DNA of 42,814 nucleotides from [Eubacterium] yurii subsp. margaretiae ATCC 43715 (GTDB taxonomy: Bacteria > Bacillota > Clostridia > Peptostreptococcales > Filifactoraceae). Shown piece by piece: positions 1 through 9,333 of this stretch (within the stretch, counting starts at the first letter, position 1; every line of letters begins with the position of its first letter). The position numbers were made by a program, and so were the translations under genes. The notes under the pieces are model-generated. The model made no database searches, was not told the DNA's origin, and saw only the letters and a list, made by a program, of their open reading frames with translations. The DNA lies in contig GL405246.1 of the NCBI GenBank assembly GCA_000146855.1, forward strand, positions 1,009,269 through 1,052,082, written 5' to 3'.

Positions 1-652
1 TTATATAATAATTTTTTATTTACTATACATTGACTTAAGTACTGCTAATATTATATTTGCTCAGTAAATTTATGTATATTAAAAAATATTATCAAATACA
101 TTGGTATGAAATAGAATATGAAGAAACGGTGATAACATATATTTGATAATCAATCATAAATCTTACTTATAATATTATGATACTATTTTATAATTGCTAC
201 ATAAAAAAAGCGTCAAATTTTGACTTATGTATAAATATTAAAGTCAATTATTTCAAATATAATCTCATTTCAAATTAAAATTTAGTATAAATACTAATTT
301 TTTAAATAACTCTAATGAATATATAAATACCCTTATTATGTTAAACTTTGCTTACATTCTTAACAGCAAAGTGATAATATTCAAAAATATTAGACTATTT
401 TTAACAGTCACAAATTAAAAACTATCATAAAGGTGACACATTCAGATAATAAAAAATGTGGTCTAAAATCTAAGATATTTACACTTATTGAAAGTAGGCT
501 ATCGAAGCATTTTAATATAACCCTACTTTTCAAAAAATAAAATTTTTCTTATCTATGAAATTAAAATAACAAGACTTATAAAAAAGCTTATAAAAAATTT
601 GAATTTATGGTATAATCTAGAAAAATAAAAATTTTAATCTGGAGGTAGAGTT
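1..652. other. AT-rich intergenic region before the IIA gene
   Basis: I see no convincing gene in these 650 bases. The only structure of note is an inverted repeat, AAAGTAGG at 491-498 and CCTACTTT at 522-529, with a 23-base loop and a short T run. It could be a weak terminator of something upstream of the window or a leader element. The promoter of the IIA gene lies at the right end of the region. Confidence 0.5.
608..616 (+). promoter_or_regulatory. Extended -10 promoter of the IIA gene
   Basis: TGGTATAAT at 608-616 is a perfect -10 hexamer preceded by the TG of an extended -10. A -35 hexamer is poor (TTATAA at 588-593), as is common for extended -10 promoters. The start codon follows 36 bases later with GGAGG at 641-645. 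Confidence 0.5.
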
Positions 653-1141
653 ATGTTTGGATTCAAGAAAAAGGAAAAAGCAATAGAAAAAGAGTTTAAA
701 TCTGTAGTTACAGGTGTGGCAAAAGCACTTGAAAATGTTGAAGATGAAGTGTTTTCAAAAGGTTTCTTGGGCGACGGAATCTCAATTACACCTACAGACA
801 ACAAGTTTTATGCTCCTATAAGCGGTATCTTAAGTTCAGTATTTCCTACAGGTCATGCCTATGGTATCAAGGGGGATGATGGTGTTGAAGTACTTATCCA
901 CATAGGTATTGATACAGTAAAATTGGAAGGTAAGGGCTTTGATGTAAAGGTGAAACAGGACGATACTGTAAAACAAGGCGATTTGCTTGTAATGTGCGAT
1001 CTAGATGTGATAAGCTCTGCCGGATATAAGACAGATACTATAGTAATAGTTACAAATGTTGATGAGTTTCCTATAGAAAAGGTAGCCCAAGATGGTGAAA
1101 ATGTGGTGGCTAAAGAAACAGTTATAATTAGAAAAAAATAA
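653..1141 (+). CDS. PTS glucose-type IIA component (standalone, Crr-like)
   Basis: A cytoplasmic phosphocarrier of the sugar phosphotransferase system, which takes phosphate from HPr and passes it to an IIB domain. The 162-residue protein matches the single-domain EIIA-Glc family in length. It has the two family histidines: H68 in TGHAYGI and H83 in LIHIGID, of which H83 is the expected phosphorylated residue (E. coli H75/H90). The N-terminus is lysine-rich. It stands alone, with its own extended -10 promoter and a terminator directly after it, so no IIBC partner is encoded beside it. It may serve a glucose, N-acetylglucosamine or maltose-type permease elsewhere that lacks its own IIA domain. 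The start has GGAGG at 641-645, seven bases before ATG. Family assignment is secure; the sugar served is unknown. Confidence 0.93.
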   Translation: MFGFKKKEKAIEKEFKSVVTGVAKALENVEDEVFSKGFLGDGISITPTDNKFYAPISGILSSVFPTGHAYGIKGDDGVEVLIHIGIDTVKLEGKGFDVKVKQDDTVKQGDLLVMCDLDVISSAGYKTDTIVIVTNVDEFPIEKVAQDGENVVAKETVIIRKK

Positions 1142-1147
1142 GTTTTT

Positions 1148-1177
1148 GGGATCGGTAAAAGCTGATCCCTTTTTTTT
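1148..1177 (+). terminator. Rho-independent terminator after the IIA gene
   Basis: GGGATCGG at 1148-1155 pairs with CTGATCCC at 1162-1169 (one G-U pair) around a six-base loop, followed by eight T. It begins six bases after the stop codon. Confidence 0.9.
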
Positions 1178-1724
1178 ATAATGATTGTAGCTAAAAATCT
1201 AATGTATTCTGATATCTTTTTAAATTAATAGAAATAGTATTATTTTGATTTTAATCACTATTTATAATGTCATATATTTAAACTTATTTTTAAACGTATT
1301 AAAATATATTTTTTGTAGTTTTTAGTAACTAAATATTAGTATGTTTTTAGGATAAATTAATTGGTCTTTAGTATGAATATGTTTTTAAGACTTAGATTAT
1401 ATTATGAACAATAAATCAGTGCTAACTACAATTCTAATTAATATGGTGGAAGATTAATATTTCAGCAGAAATTAATAAAAAACAGATAGACAAACAATTT
1501 GATTTCAATTTAAGATTTTTGGTACGATTATTTTTTACTTTGAAATACATATAATTTTCAAAAAAATATTTATCTGAATATAATAGTTATTTTATTTTAT
1601 AATATTCGAACTTTACCGATTTAAAAGAGTAATTTAAAAATTAATCATAGTGATTTTATAGAACGATAAGATTATCAATATGATAATTTTTTGTTGTTAT
1701 TTCAATATTGATACGGATTTTTCC
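1178..1724. other. Intergenic region with no recognised gene
   Basis: Very AT-rich sequence between the IIA terminator and the xdh promoter. I found no open frame with a ribosome site, no tRNA-like structure and no clear repeat. Confidence 0.5.
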
Positions 1725-1753
1725 TTGACTTATTTTCTAAAACTACTTATAAT
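1725..1753 (+). promoter_or_regulatory. Sigma-A-type promoter of the xdh operon
   Basis: TTGACT at 1725-1730 and a perfect TATAAT at 1748-1753 are 17 bases apart. The predicted transcript starts near 1760, leaving an untranslated leader of about 200 bases before the xdhA ATG. Confidence 0.65.
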
Positions 1754-1759
1754 CTATAG

Positions 1760-1959
1760 CAACACAAGTTTTACATAGTCAAATCTAATAATCCTATTTT
1801 GTAAGATATTATTGAACTTTAACCGAGGTATTTATCGGATAAATTCCTTGATTATGTTTTGAAAAAGAAGATTGTTTGAAATTTATCTAATTGTGTTCTT
1901 GGCTTAGTAAGACATATTTTATGAATAAATTATTTAGGTTTGTAAAAAGGAGGGGCAAT
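1760..1959 (+). other. Long 5' leader of the xdh operon
   Basis: About 200 transcribed, untranslated bases if the promoter call is right. They contain an imperfect hairpin (1825-1835 with 1839-1849, loop CGG) and a possible seven-base long-range pairing (AACACAA 1761-1767 with TTGTGTT 1891-1897). I do not recognise a purine, Moco or other known riboswitch consensus. There is no terminator-like T run, so any control would more likely act on translation or RNA stability. Confidence 0.3.
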
Positions 1960-4254
1960 ATGATAATTGGAAAGAATGTTGCACGTGTGGATGCTTATGA
2001 TAAGGTAACCGGACAGGCAAAGTATACCGAAGATATTGGTGTAGCAAATTTGCTAGTAGCAAAGTTGGTAAGAAGCACAATAGCAAACGGTAGAGTAGTA
2101 AAAGTTGATATAGAAGAAGCTATGAAGGTAAAGGGCGTAGTAAAGATATTTACATGTTTTGACGTGCCTAAACATAATTTTCCTACAGCAGGTCACCCAT
2201 GGTCTGTAGAAGCTTCACATCAAGATATATCAGACAGAAGATTGCTCAACGAAAGAGTAAGATATTACGGTGATGATGTTGCTGTGGTAGTTGCTAAGGA
2301 TGAAGTAGCTGCCAAGAGAGCTGTAGAAAAAGTAAAGGTAGAATATGAAGAGTATACGCCTATTTTAAGTGTAGATGACGCATTAAGTGAAGAAGCGACA
2401 GTTTTGCACGAAGATGTCAGACCTACAAATACTATAGTAAAATCCAATTATAAGGTTGGAGAAATAAATTTTGAAGACTTGGAAAAAGAAAAAGATTTAG
2501 TATATTTTGACAAGAAGTATGCTACTCAAACTGTACAACACTGTCATATAGAATTACCTGTTTCAAGAGCATATATGGAACATGGCAAGGTAGTGATAAT
2601 ATCTTCAACTCAAATACCTCATATTACAAGACGTGTATGTGGACAGGCTCTTGGCATTCCTTGGGGACAGATAAAAATAATCAAACCTTATATAGGCGGG
2701 GGATTTGGAAATAAGCAGGATGTACTGTACGAACCACTAAATGCTTGGCTTACTTATGTACTTGGTGGGCAACCGGTAGAGCTTATTATATCAAGAGAAG
2801 AAACTTTCACATCTACAAGAACAAGACATGCTATAGATGGACATATAAGAGCTTATATAACAAAGACAGGAAGACTCGTAGGAAGAAAGTTCTATGGTAG
2901 AGCAGATAATGGCGCTTATGCATCACATGGACATGCTATAATGGCAAACTGTGCAAATGCTATAAGAATGATGTACCAAGATGAAAAAGTAATTGAAGGT
3001 ACAGCTCATACAATTTATACAAACCATGCTTCAGCAGGAGCAATGAGAGCTTATGGAATACCTCAGGCTGCATTTATCCAAGAATCATTTATGGATGATA
3101 TGGCAAGAGAGCTTGGAATAGATCCAATAGATATAAGAAAACAAAATATGATGAAATTGGGATATGTTGACCCGGTTACTACTATTACTTGCAATTCGTC
3201 AGGACTTGAAGAATGTATAGAAAAAGGTAGAAAATATATAAATTGGGATGAAAAGAGAAAAACCCTTGGAAAAGAGCCTTTAAATAGAAGACGTGGTGTA
3301 GGTATGGCTATATTCTGTTACAAAACAGGAGTATTTCCTATATCACTTGAAACAGCAACTGCAAGAATAACTTTAAATCCTGATGGAAGTGTTCAGTTAC
3401 AAATGGGAGCTACAGAGATAGGACAAGGAGCTGATACAGTATTTTCTCAAATGGCTGCTGAAACAATAGGTCTAAGTCTTGAAAATGTACACATAGTATC
3501 TACACAAGATACAGATGTTTCACCATTTGATACAGGAGCTTATGCATCAAGACAAACTTACGTAAGTGGGGGTGCTGTTAGAAAAACAGCTGAAGAATTT
3601 AAAAGAAAAGTATTAGATAGAGCAGGAAGAATGTTTAAGGTAATACCTGAAACTTTAGATATAGTTGATGATTGTATAATAGAAAAGCATTCTAAAAAGA
3701 AAATATCATCAATGCACGACTTTGCTATGGAAGCAATATACTCATTGCAAGAAAGTCAACATATATCAGCGTCTGAAACTTATGATTGCAAGAATAACAC
3801 ATATTCTTTCGGTTGCACATTTGCAGAAGTTGAAGTGGATTGCCTTTATGGAAAGATTAAGATAATAGATGTTATAAATGTGCATGACAGCGGTGCTTTA
3901 ATAAATCCTCAGCTTGCAGAAGCTCAAGTGCATGGCGGTATGAGTATGGCTATAGGATATATGATGGGGGAAAACTACATCTATGATGCTAAGGGTAAGC
4001 TATTAAACGGTAATCTTCTTGACTATAAGATGCCTACAGCAATGGATCACCCTGATTTGCACGTTGAATTTGTAGAAACATACGATCCTACTGGACCTTA
4101 TGGAAACAAATCACTTGGAGAGCCACCAACAATATCATTGGCGCCGGCAATTAGAAATGCAGTATTACATGCAACAGGTGTAGGTATCAATACCTTGCCT
4201 CTCAGTCCGCAAAAGTTGATAGAAGAGTTTAAGAAAGCAGGATTAATAGACTAA
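1960..4254 (+). CDS. xdhA: Xanthine dehydrogenase-type molybdenum hydroxylase, molybdopterin-binding subunit
   Basis: The large subunit of a three-subunit molybdenum hydroxylase, probably acting on xanthine or hypoxanthine. It holds the molybdopterin cofactor and the substrate site. Visible family motifs are GGGFGNKQD in the first cofactor-binding region, AGAMRAYGIPQ (substrate-site arginine region), ATEIGQGADT, and near the C-terminus KSLGEPPT, whose Glu is the expected catalytic base. At 764 residues it matches the usual length. I chose the ATG at 1960 because AAAGGAGGGG at 1946-1954 sits just before it; the open frame extends 23 codons further to a TTG with no ribosome site. It is the first gene of an operon with the FAD and FeS subunits, the same order as E. 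coli xdhABC. Substrate is inferred; nicotinate or other N-heterocycles cannot be excluded. Confidence 0.9.
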   Translation: MIIGKNVARVDAYDKVTGQAKYTEDIGVANLLVAKLVRSTIANGRVVKVDIEEAMKVKGVVKIFTCFDVPKHNFPTAGHPWSVEASHQDISDRRLLNERVRYYGDDVAVVVAKDEVAAKRAVEKVKVEYEEYTPILSVDDALSEEATVLHEDVRPTNTIVKSNYKVGEINFEDLEKEKDLVYFDKKYATQTVQHCHIELPVSRAYMEHGKVVIISSTQIPHITRRVCGQALGIPWGQIKIIKPYIGGGFGNKQDVLYEPLNAWLTYVLGGQPVELIISREETFTSTRTRHAIDGHIRAYITKTGRLVGRKFYGRADNGAYASHGHAIMANCANAIRMMYQDEKVIEGTAHTIYTNHASAGAMRAYGIPQAAFIQESFMDDMARELGIDPIDIRKQNMMKLGYVDPVTTITCNSSGLEECIEKGRKYINWDEKRKTLGKEPLNRRRGVGMAIFCYKTGVFPISLETATARITLNPDGSVQLQMGATEIGQGADTVFSQMAAETIGLSLENVHIVSTQDTDVSPFDTGAYASRQTYVSGGAVRKTAEEFKRKVLDRAGRMFKVIPETLDIVDDCIIEKHSKKKISSMHDFAMEAIYSLQESQHISASETYDCKNNTYSFGCTFAEVEVDCLYGKIKIIDVINVHDSGALINPQLAEAQVHGGMSMAIGYMMGENYIYDAKGKLLNGNLLDYKMPTAMDHPDLHVEFVETYDPTGPYGNKSLGEPPTISLAPAIRNAVLHATGVGINTLPLSPQKLIEEFKKAGLID

Positions 4255-4325
4255 GGTAAGTACAATACCAAAGGTAAATATAATATAAATTTATTTGACA
4301 AAAAATATCATATATAGGAGGCATT

Positions 4326-5225
4326 ATGTACGATATTAAAAGGATATATGAGCCACATACTGTAGAAGAAGCTGTCAAATTTCTTGCAGAAGATAATGAA
4401 GCCATAGTAATAAACGGCGGTAGTGACGTGCTCATTAAAAATAGAGAAGGACAACTAACAAACTTACCCTTTGTAAGTGTATATAATATAAAAGAACTTA
4501 AAAATATTTATATAGACGAAAATGAAAGTATAATAATTGGTTCAGGAGCAAGCTTTACAAGTATTGAAAATAATGAGATAGTAAACAAATACCTTGATTT
4601 CTTAGCCTTTGCTGTTGGACAAGTAGGAGGACCTCAGATAAGAAATATAGGTACTATGGGCGGCAATATCTGTAATGGAGTGCCAAGTGCTGATAGTTGT
4701 ACAAGTGTAATGGCTTTAAACACAAATTTACATCTTCAAAGTGCAAGAGGTAAGAGGGTAGTTCCTGTATCTGAGTTTTATGTCGGAGCAGGTAAGACTG
4801 TAAGAGAAAGAGATGAGTTACTTACTCATTTTGAAATAAAGAAAGAAGATTATTTGGGATATACAGGTAACTACATCAAGTATGCTATGAGAAATGCAAT
4901 GGATATAGCAACTCTTGGATGCTGTGTTATGACAAAATTGAGTGATGATAAGAAGACTCTTGAAGATATAAGAATTACCTATGGAGTTGCTGCTCCTACT
5001 CCTATAAGAAGTCCTAAGTTGGAAGAAAAGTTAAAAGGACAAAGAGTGGACGACAATCTCATAAAGATAATTGATGAAAACTATACTTTGGATGTAAATC
5101 CAAGAGACAGTTGGAGAGCATCAAGAGATTTCAGACTTCATATAATAAGAGAGATGACAAGAAGAAATATAAACGAAGCTATAATAAAAGGCGGTGGACA
5201 AAGTGTTTACAGTTGTAGAGTTTAA
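4326..5225 (+). CDS. xdhB: Xanthine dehydrogenase-type FAD-binding subunit
   Basis: The flavin subunit, which passes electrons from the iron-sulfur clusters to NAD or another acceptor. The 299-residue protein has the PCMH-type FAD motifs INGGSDVLI (about residues 35-43) and GTMGGNICNGVPSADS (about 112-127), followed by the CO-dehydrogenase-flavoprotein C-terminal domain. Its length matches E. coli XdhB. TAGGAGG precedes the ATG by six bases. The 71-base gap after xdhA has no terminator, and its 3' end overlaps xdhC by 23 bases, so the three subunits are co-transcribed and probably translationally coupled. Confidence 0.92.
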   Translation: MYDIKRIYEPHTVEEAVKFLAEDNEAIVINGGSDVLIKNREGQLTNLPFVSVYNIKELKNIYIDENESIIIGSGASFTSIENNEIVNKYLDFLAFAVGQVGGPQIRNIGTMGGNICNGVPSADSCTSVMALNTNLHLQSARGKRVVPVSEFYVGAGKTVRERDELLTHFEIKKEDYLGYTGNYIKYAMRNAMDIATLGCCVMTKLSDDKKTLEDIRITYGVAAPTPIRSPKLEEKLKGQRVDDNLIKIIDENYTLDVNPRDSWRASRDFRLHIIREMTRRNINEAIIKGGGQSVYSCRV

Positions 5226-5682
5226 TGTTAACGGTGAAGGTGTGTCTGTAGGAGTAGACGAAAGGGAATCTCTACTTGATACGCTAAGAAACAGACTTGG
5301 TCTTACAAGTGTGAAAAGAGGCTGTGAAGTTGGAGAATGCGGTGCCTGTACGGTGCTAATAGATGGAGAGACGATAGACAGCTGTATATATCTTACAGTA
5401 TGGGCAAGAGGTAAGAATATTACTACTGTTGAAGGCTTAAAAACCGGAAATAATACCCTACATCCGGTGCAACAGGCATTTATTGAAGAGGCTGCGGTTC
5501 AATGCGGATTTTGTACTCCAGGTCTTATAATGTCAGCTGTTGCTATTGCAGGTGAGAAGAAAAGATATACAAGAGACGAACTGAGAAGAAAAATATCAGG
5601 TCATCTATGCAGATGTACAGGTTATGAAAATATATTGAAGGCTGTAGAAAAAGCTATAGAAACGAATATAAATATGGATTAG
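5203..5682 (+). CDS. xdhC: Xanthine dehydrogenase-type 2Fe-2S subunit
   Basis: The small electron-transfer subunit carrying two [2Fe-2S] clusters. The plant-ferredoxin-type cluster is shown by GCEVGECGACTVLIDG followed by a fourth Cys in DSC. The second, all-helical cluster is shown by QCGFCTPG and HLCRCTGYENI. The total is 159 residues. I placed the start at GTG 5203 rather than GTG 5194: an 11-base stretch at 5187-5197 (AAAGGCGGTGG) is close to the ideal Shine-Dalgarno, ends five bases before 5203, and contains the 5194 codon. The start lies inside the end of xdhB. No xdh maturation or Moco-sulfuration gene is in this operon, so those must be elsewhere. Confidence 0.9.
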   Translation: MFTVVEFNVNGEGVSVGVDERESLLDTLRNRLGLTSVKRGCEVGECGACTVLIDGETIDSCIYLTVWARGKNITTVEGLKTGNNTLHPVQQAFIEEAAVQCGFCTPGLIMSAVAIAGEKKRYTRDELRRKISGHLCRCTGYENILKAVEKAIETNINMD

Positions 5683-5693
5683 TTTTACAAAAA

Positions 5694-5731
5694 GGAGATA
5701 CTGTCTATAAAAGAGGCGGTATCTCTTTTTT
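5694..5731 (+). terminator. Strong Rho-independent terminator of the xdh operon
   Basis: A continuous 13-pair stem (5694-5706 with 5714-5726, including four G-U pairs) closes a seven-base loop and runs directly into six T. It starts 12 bases after the xdhC stop. Confidence 0.92.
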
Positions 5732-6172
5732 ATGGAAATTTGAAAATTTTTTATTATTTTTTAAATACTTGTAACATACTAAAAATCTATTAAAAAGCCA
5801 TATAATTGTATTAAAGTAAAATTGTTGATAAATCAAAAACTATAATATCATTAGTCATAATACTTAGAATTATAAAAGTGATTAGTATCAGTCTATAAGT
5901 CATAATTTTCATCTTTATGATGTTAGACTTAGAAACTACAGCTATAGAGAAATAGATGAGGATATTGAAATAATAAGATAAGTAATTTACTTTATGGAAT
6001 AGTATATTTTTGAAATTTTGTTCAAAGGTCATGTTGGGTTTTTTATATAGTAGTTTTATATTTATTAATATTTAATATCATTGTAAATATAATGGTTTTA
6101 AAATTTATAGTTTTATGTTACAATTTATGGCAATAATAAAATTTACACAATATTAAGATGATTAAAAAGTTT
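5732..6172. other. Intergenic region with no recognised gene
   Basis: About 440 very AT-rich bases between the xdh terminator and the mutS2 promoter. A 73-codon minus-strand open frame (5811-6032) exists but lacks a ribosome site and any recognisable motif, so I do not call it. No RNA gene or repeat was identified. Confidence 0.45.
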
Positions 6173-6201
6173 TTTACTAAGATTGAAAGACACGATATAA
6201 T
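6173..6201 (+). promoter_or_regulatory. Probable mutS2 promoter
   Basis: TTTACT at 6173-6178 and a perfect TATAAT at 6196-6201 are 17 bases apart, about 60 bases before the mutS2 ATG. Confidence 0.4.
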
Positions 6202-6260
6202 AAGAAGAGTATTACTTATATACAAAATATAATTTTGATAGAATAATTTGAGGAATATAG

Positions 6261-8618
6261 ATGAACGAAAAATATCTTAAAATATTGGAATTTGACAAGA
6301 TACAAGATATTTTATCCACTTATGCAATTTCTGAAAATGCAAAGGATAAGATAGAAAAGTTAAAGCCAAGTACAAGAAGAGAAGTAATAGAGCTTTTGTT
6401 GGAGCAAACAAGTGAGGCTCAAAAAATGATAGTTACAAAGGGAGCAATACCTTTTGGTAGCATCTATGATGTGCGTTTACAGGCAAAAAAAGCCTCTATA
6501 GGTTCTATATTGGATGCCAAATCATTAATAAAGGTGAAAGAAACTCTAAGAACTGCAAGAATAAGCAAATCTTATGTAGAACAGTTTGAAGATATACCTG
6601 TGATAAGCTCGATTTCAGATAATATAAGAGTGAGCAAGAGTATTGAAGATGAGATAGAAAGAGCCATAATATCGGAAACAGAAATATCAGATGATGCCAG
6701 TACTGAGCTTAGAAGAATAAGACGTCAGATGGCAAATGAAAAACAAAGTATCAAAAATAAGTTAAATGAAATAGTAACATCAGCTAAATATGCTAAAATT
6801 TTGCAAGATACAGTGGTTACAGTGAGAAATGATAGATTTGTCCTACCTGTTAAATCTGAAAATAGAGATCAGTTTCCAGGAATAGTCCATGATACATCAT
6901 CATCAGGTGCAACTCTTTTCATTGAGCCTATGGCAATAGTAAATATGAACAATCACCTTTCAGCCCTAAAGCAGGAAGAATATAGAGAAGTTGAAAGAAT
7001 ACTTGAATTTTTGACATCGATGGTGGGCGAATTTTCAAATGAGATAATTTACGACTGCGAAATGCTTGAAGAACTTGACTTTATTATGGCAAAGGGCAAG
7101 CTTTCAGTCAGTATGGACGCTATTGAACCTAAGATTAATCAAGATAAGTATGTAAGGTTTGTAAATGCGAGACATCCTCTTATAGAAAAAGATAAGGTGG
7201 TAAGCTCGACTATTGAAATAGGCAAATCTTACACTACTCTTGTAATTACAGGTCCAAATACAGGTGGAAAGACAGTAACACTCAAAACTTTGGGGCTTTT
7301 GTGTATAATGTTGCAATGTGGATTACACATACCTTGCGACATAGGAAGTAGCGGATATATTTTTAATAATATATTTGCAGACATAGGAGATGAGCAGAGC
7401 ATTGCACAGAGTTTGTCAACTTTTTCGGCGCATATGACTAATATAGTAGGAATTATGAACGAGGTGGATGAAAATTCGCTGGTGCTATTTGATGAGCTTG
7501 GAGCAGGTACTGATCCTGTAGAGGGAGCCGGACTTGCGATATCAATATTGGATACACTTAAAGAAAAGGACATATTGACCGCAGCAACCACTCACTACAG
7601 TGAGCTTAAAAACTACGCCCTTACAGTAGACAAGGTTACAAATGCAAGTGTGGAATTTGATGTTAATACCTTGTCTCCGACATATAGACTTATAATAGGA
7701 ATACCGGGAAAGTCAAATGCCTTTGAAATTTCACAAAAACTCGGTCTGTCAACAGGGATAATTCAAAGAGCGAGGGACAGCATTCATACTGAATCAATCA
7801 AGGTAGAAGATGTAATAACTAAGCTTGATAAGATAAAAAACGAGTATGAAGAAAAAAAGCAAAGGCTTGAAAAGGAACTGGAAGATGCTGAATTTATAAG
7901 GCTTAAGCTTGAAAATAGAGAAAGACGAGCTCAACAAAATAGTGAAAAAATTCTTGAAGAGGCAAAAAATAAGGCAAGGTCTTTGGTGGAAGAAGCCAAA
8001 AATGAGGCTGATGAGATAAACAAAGTTCTAAATAAGTTGAAGAAGTCGTCAGATTATAAAAATATCGACAAAAAAATGAACGAAATAAAGGGAAGGATAA
8101 ACACATATAAGGATAAGTATGCCAAGAAAAAGGAAGAGCTTGTAAAGTCAAATGAGAAACCTATTGAAAATGTTGGAGTCGGAGATACAGTATATGTGAA
8201 CAGCTTTGCCCAAAATGCCAAGGTGTTGTCTGTAGACGACAAGAAAAATGAAGTTGTAGTACAATTAGGTGCTATTAAGATGACCTTGAAAAAAGAAAAT
8301 ATATCTCTTGAGAAAAAAGATAAGGATACAAAGAGCTCAAAAAGCGGAAAGATAATGAAAAGTAAGGCTCAAGGAGCAACCACATCTGTTGACCTTCGTG
8401 GTATGGATTTGGAAACGGCGCTTATGGAAGTAGATAAGTATATAGATGATTCATACTTGGCAGGATTGGAGCAACTTACTATAATACACGGTGTAGGTAC
8501 CCTCGTGCTTAAAAAAGGAGTACAGTCATATTTGAAGAAACATAAGCATATAAAAAATTATCGAGATGGTCAATACGGTGAAGGAGGAATGGGTGTTACA
8601 ATAGTGACACTCAAGTAA
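6261..8618 (+). CDS. mutS2: MutS2 family ATPase/endonuclease
   Basis: A MutS-like ATPase with a C-terminal Smr nuclease domain. Members suppress recombination in some bacteria and in Bacillus act in rescue of collided ribosomes; which role applies here is not visible. The 785-residue length is typical. The Walker A motif GPNTGGKT lies near residue 331 and Walker B LVLFDELGAGTDP near 407. A charged coiled-coil region follows (about 510-630), then the Smr domain from about 707 with VDLRG and HGVGT. The usual Smr HGxGTG pattern is HGVGTL here, a small deviation. The start has GAGGA seven bases upstream. It heads a run with the metallophosphoesterase one base downstream. Confidence 0.95.
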   Translation: MNEKYLKILEFDKIQDILSTYAISENAKDKIEKLKPSTRREVIELLLEQTSEAQKMIVTKGAIPFGSIYDVRLQAKKASIGSILDAKSLIKVKETLRTARISKSYVEQFEDIPVISSISDNIRVSKSIEDEIERAIISETEISDDASTELRRIRRQMANEKQSIKNKLNEIVTSAKYAKILQDTVVTVRNDRFVLPVKSENRDQFPGIVHDTSSSGATLFIEPMAIVNMNNHLSALKQEEYREVERILEFLTSMVGEFSNEIIYDCEMLEELDFIMAKGKLSVSMDAIEPKINQDKYVRFVNARHPLIEKDKVVSSTIEIGKSYTTLVITGPNTGGKTVTLKTLGLLCIMLQCGLHIPCDIGSSGYIFNNIFADIGDEQSIAQSLSTFSAHMTNIVGIMNEVDENSLVLFDELGAGTDPVEGAGLAISILDTLKEKDILTAATTHYSELKNYALTVDKVTNASVEFDVNTLSPTYRLIIGIPGKSNAFEISQKLGLSTGIIQRARDSIHTESIKVEDVITKLDKIKNEYEEKKQRLEKELEDAEFIRLKLENRERRAQQNSEKILEEAKNKARSLVEEAKNEADEINKVLNKLKKSSDYKNIDKKMNEIKGRINTYKDKYAKKKEELVKSNEKPIENVGVGDTVYVNSFAQNAKVLSVDDKKNEVVVQLGAIKMTLKKENISLEKKDKDTKSSKSGKIMKSKAQGATTSVDLRGMDLETALMEVDKYIDDSYLAGLEQLTIIHGVGTLVLKKGVQSYLKKHKHIKNYRDGQYGEGGMGVTIVTLK

Positions 8619-8619
8619 A

Positions 8620-9312
8620 ATGAATATTTTTGCAATAGGAGATCTTCATCTTAGCAATTCCTTGCCTGAAAAATCTATGGAAAAATTCGGTTGGATAAAT
8701 CATCAACAAAAGATATTTGAAAACTGGGAGCAAAATGTGGAAGATGAAGACATAGTGCTCCTTGTCGGTGATATATCGTGGGCTATGAAACTTGAGGATG
8801 CATTCGTAGACTTAGCTGAGATTGCCAAGATGAAGGGGCAAAAGATACTGATAAAGGGAAATCACGACTTTTGGTGGCAGTCTATAAATAAGATAAAAAA
8901 CTATGATGAGCATATGTTTTTTATGCAAAATAACGTATATGAAATCGAAGATTATGTTATTTGCGGAACGAGAGGGTGGCTTTGTCCCAATAGGATAAAA
9001 TTTGATGAGCAAGATGAAAAGATGTATAAAAGAGAGGTTTTAAGACTGGAAAGAGAGCTGATTGAAGCAAGTAAGTATAATAAAAAAATAATCCTGCTCT
9101 TACACTTTCCACCTACTAATGATGAAAAACAGGAGTCAGATTTTACAAGATTGATAAAAAAATATAATGTAAAAACTGTAATATACGGACATCTTCATGG
9201 GCAGGAGTCTTTTAATCTCAGTTATAATGGAATGATAGGTGATGTAAACTATCACTTGGTATCTGCTGACTATCTTGATTTTAAGTTGAAAAAAATAGAA
9301 ATTGAAAAATAA
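8620..9312 (+). CDS. Calcineurin-like metallophosphoesterase
   Basis: A 230-residue cytoplasmic protein of the calcineurin-like phosphoesterase superfamily. The metal-ligand motifs appear in order: GDLHL (residues 7-11), GDISWA (about 49), KGNHDFWW (about 78), HFPP (about 166) and GHLHGQ (about 190). No signal peptide or membrane segment is present. The ATG comes one base after the mutS2 stop and has no clear ribosome site of its own, which suggests translational coupling. The substrate cannot be told from sequence; nucleotide or phosphoprotein diester/monoester hydrolysis are family possibilities. Confidence 0.88.
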   Translation: MNIFAIGDLHLSNSLPEKSMEKFGWINHQQKIFENWEQNVEDEDIVLLVGDISWAMKLEDAFVDLAEIAKMKGQKILIKGNHDFWWQSINKIKNYDEHMFFMQNNVYEIEDYVICGTRGWLCPNRIKFDEQDEKMYKREVLRLERELIEASKYNKKIILLLHFPPTNDEKQESDFTRLIKKYNVKTVIYGHLHGQESFNLSYNGMIGDVNYHLVSADYLDFKLKKIEIEK

Positions 9313-9333
9313 TTTTAAATTAAAGAGGTAATG

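Noticed and set aside
491..529. AAAGTAGG/CCTACTTT inverted repeat as a leader or riboswitch of the IIA gene
   Set aside because: The likely promoter lies downstream at 608-616, so the repeat would not be in the IIA transcript; the loop is long and the stem short.
5811..6032. 73-codon minus-strand open frame in the gap after xdhC
   Set aside because: No ribosome site, no recognisable motif, and composition like the surrounding AT-rich spacer.
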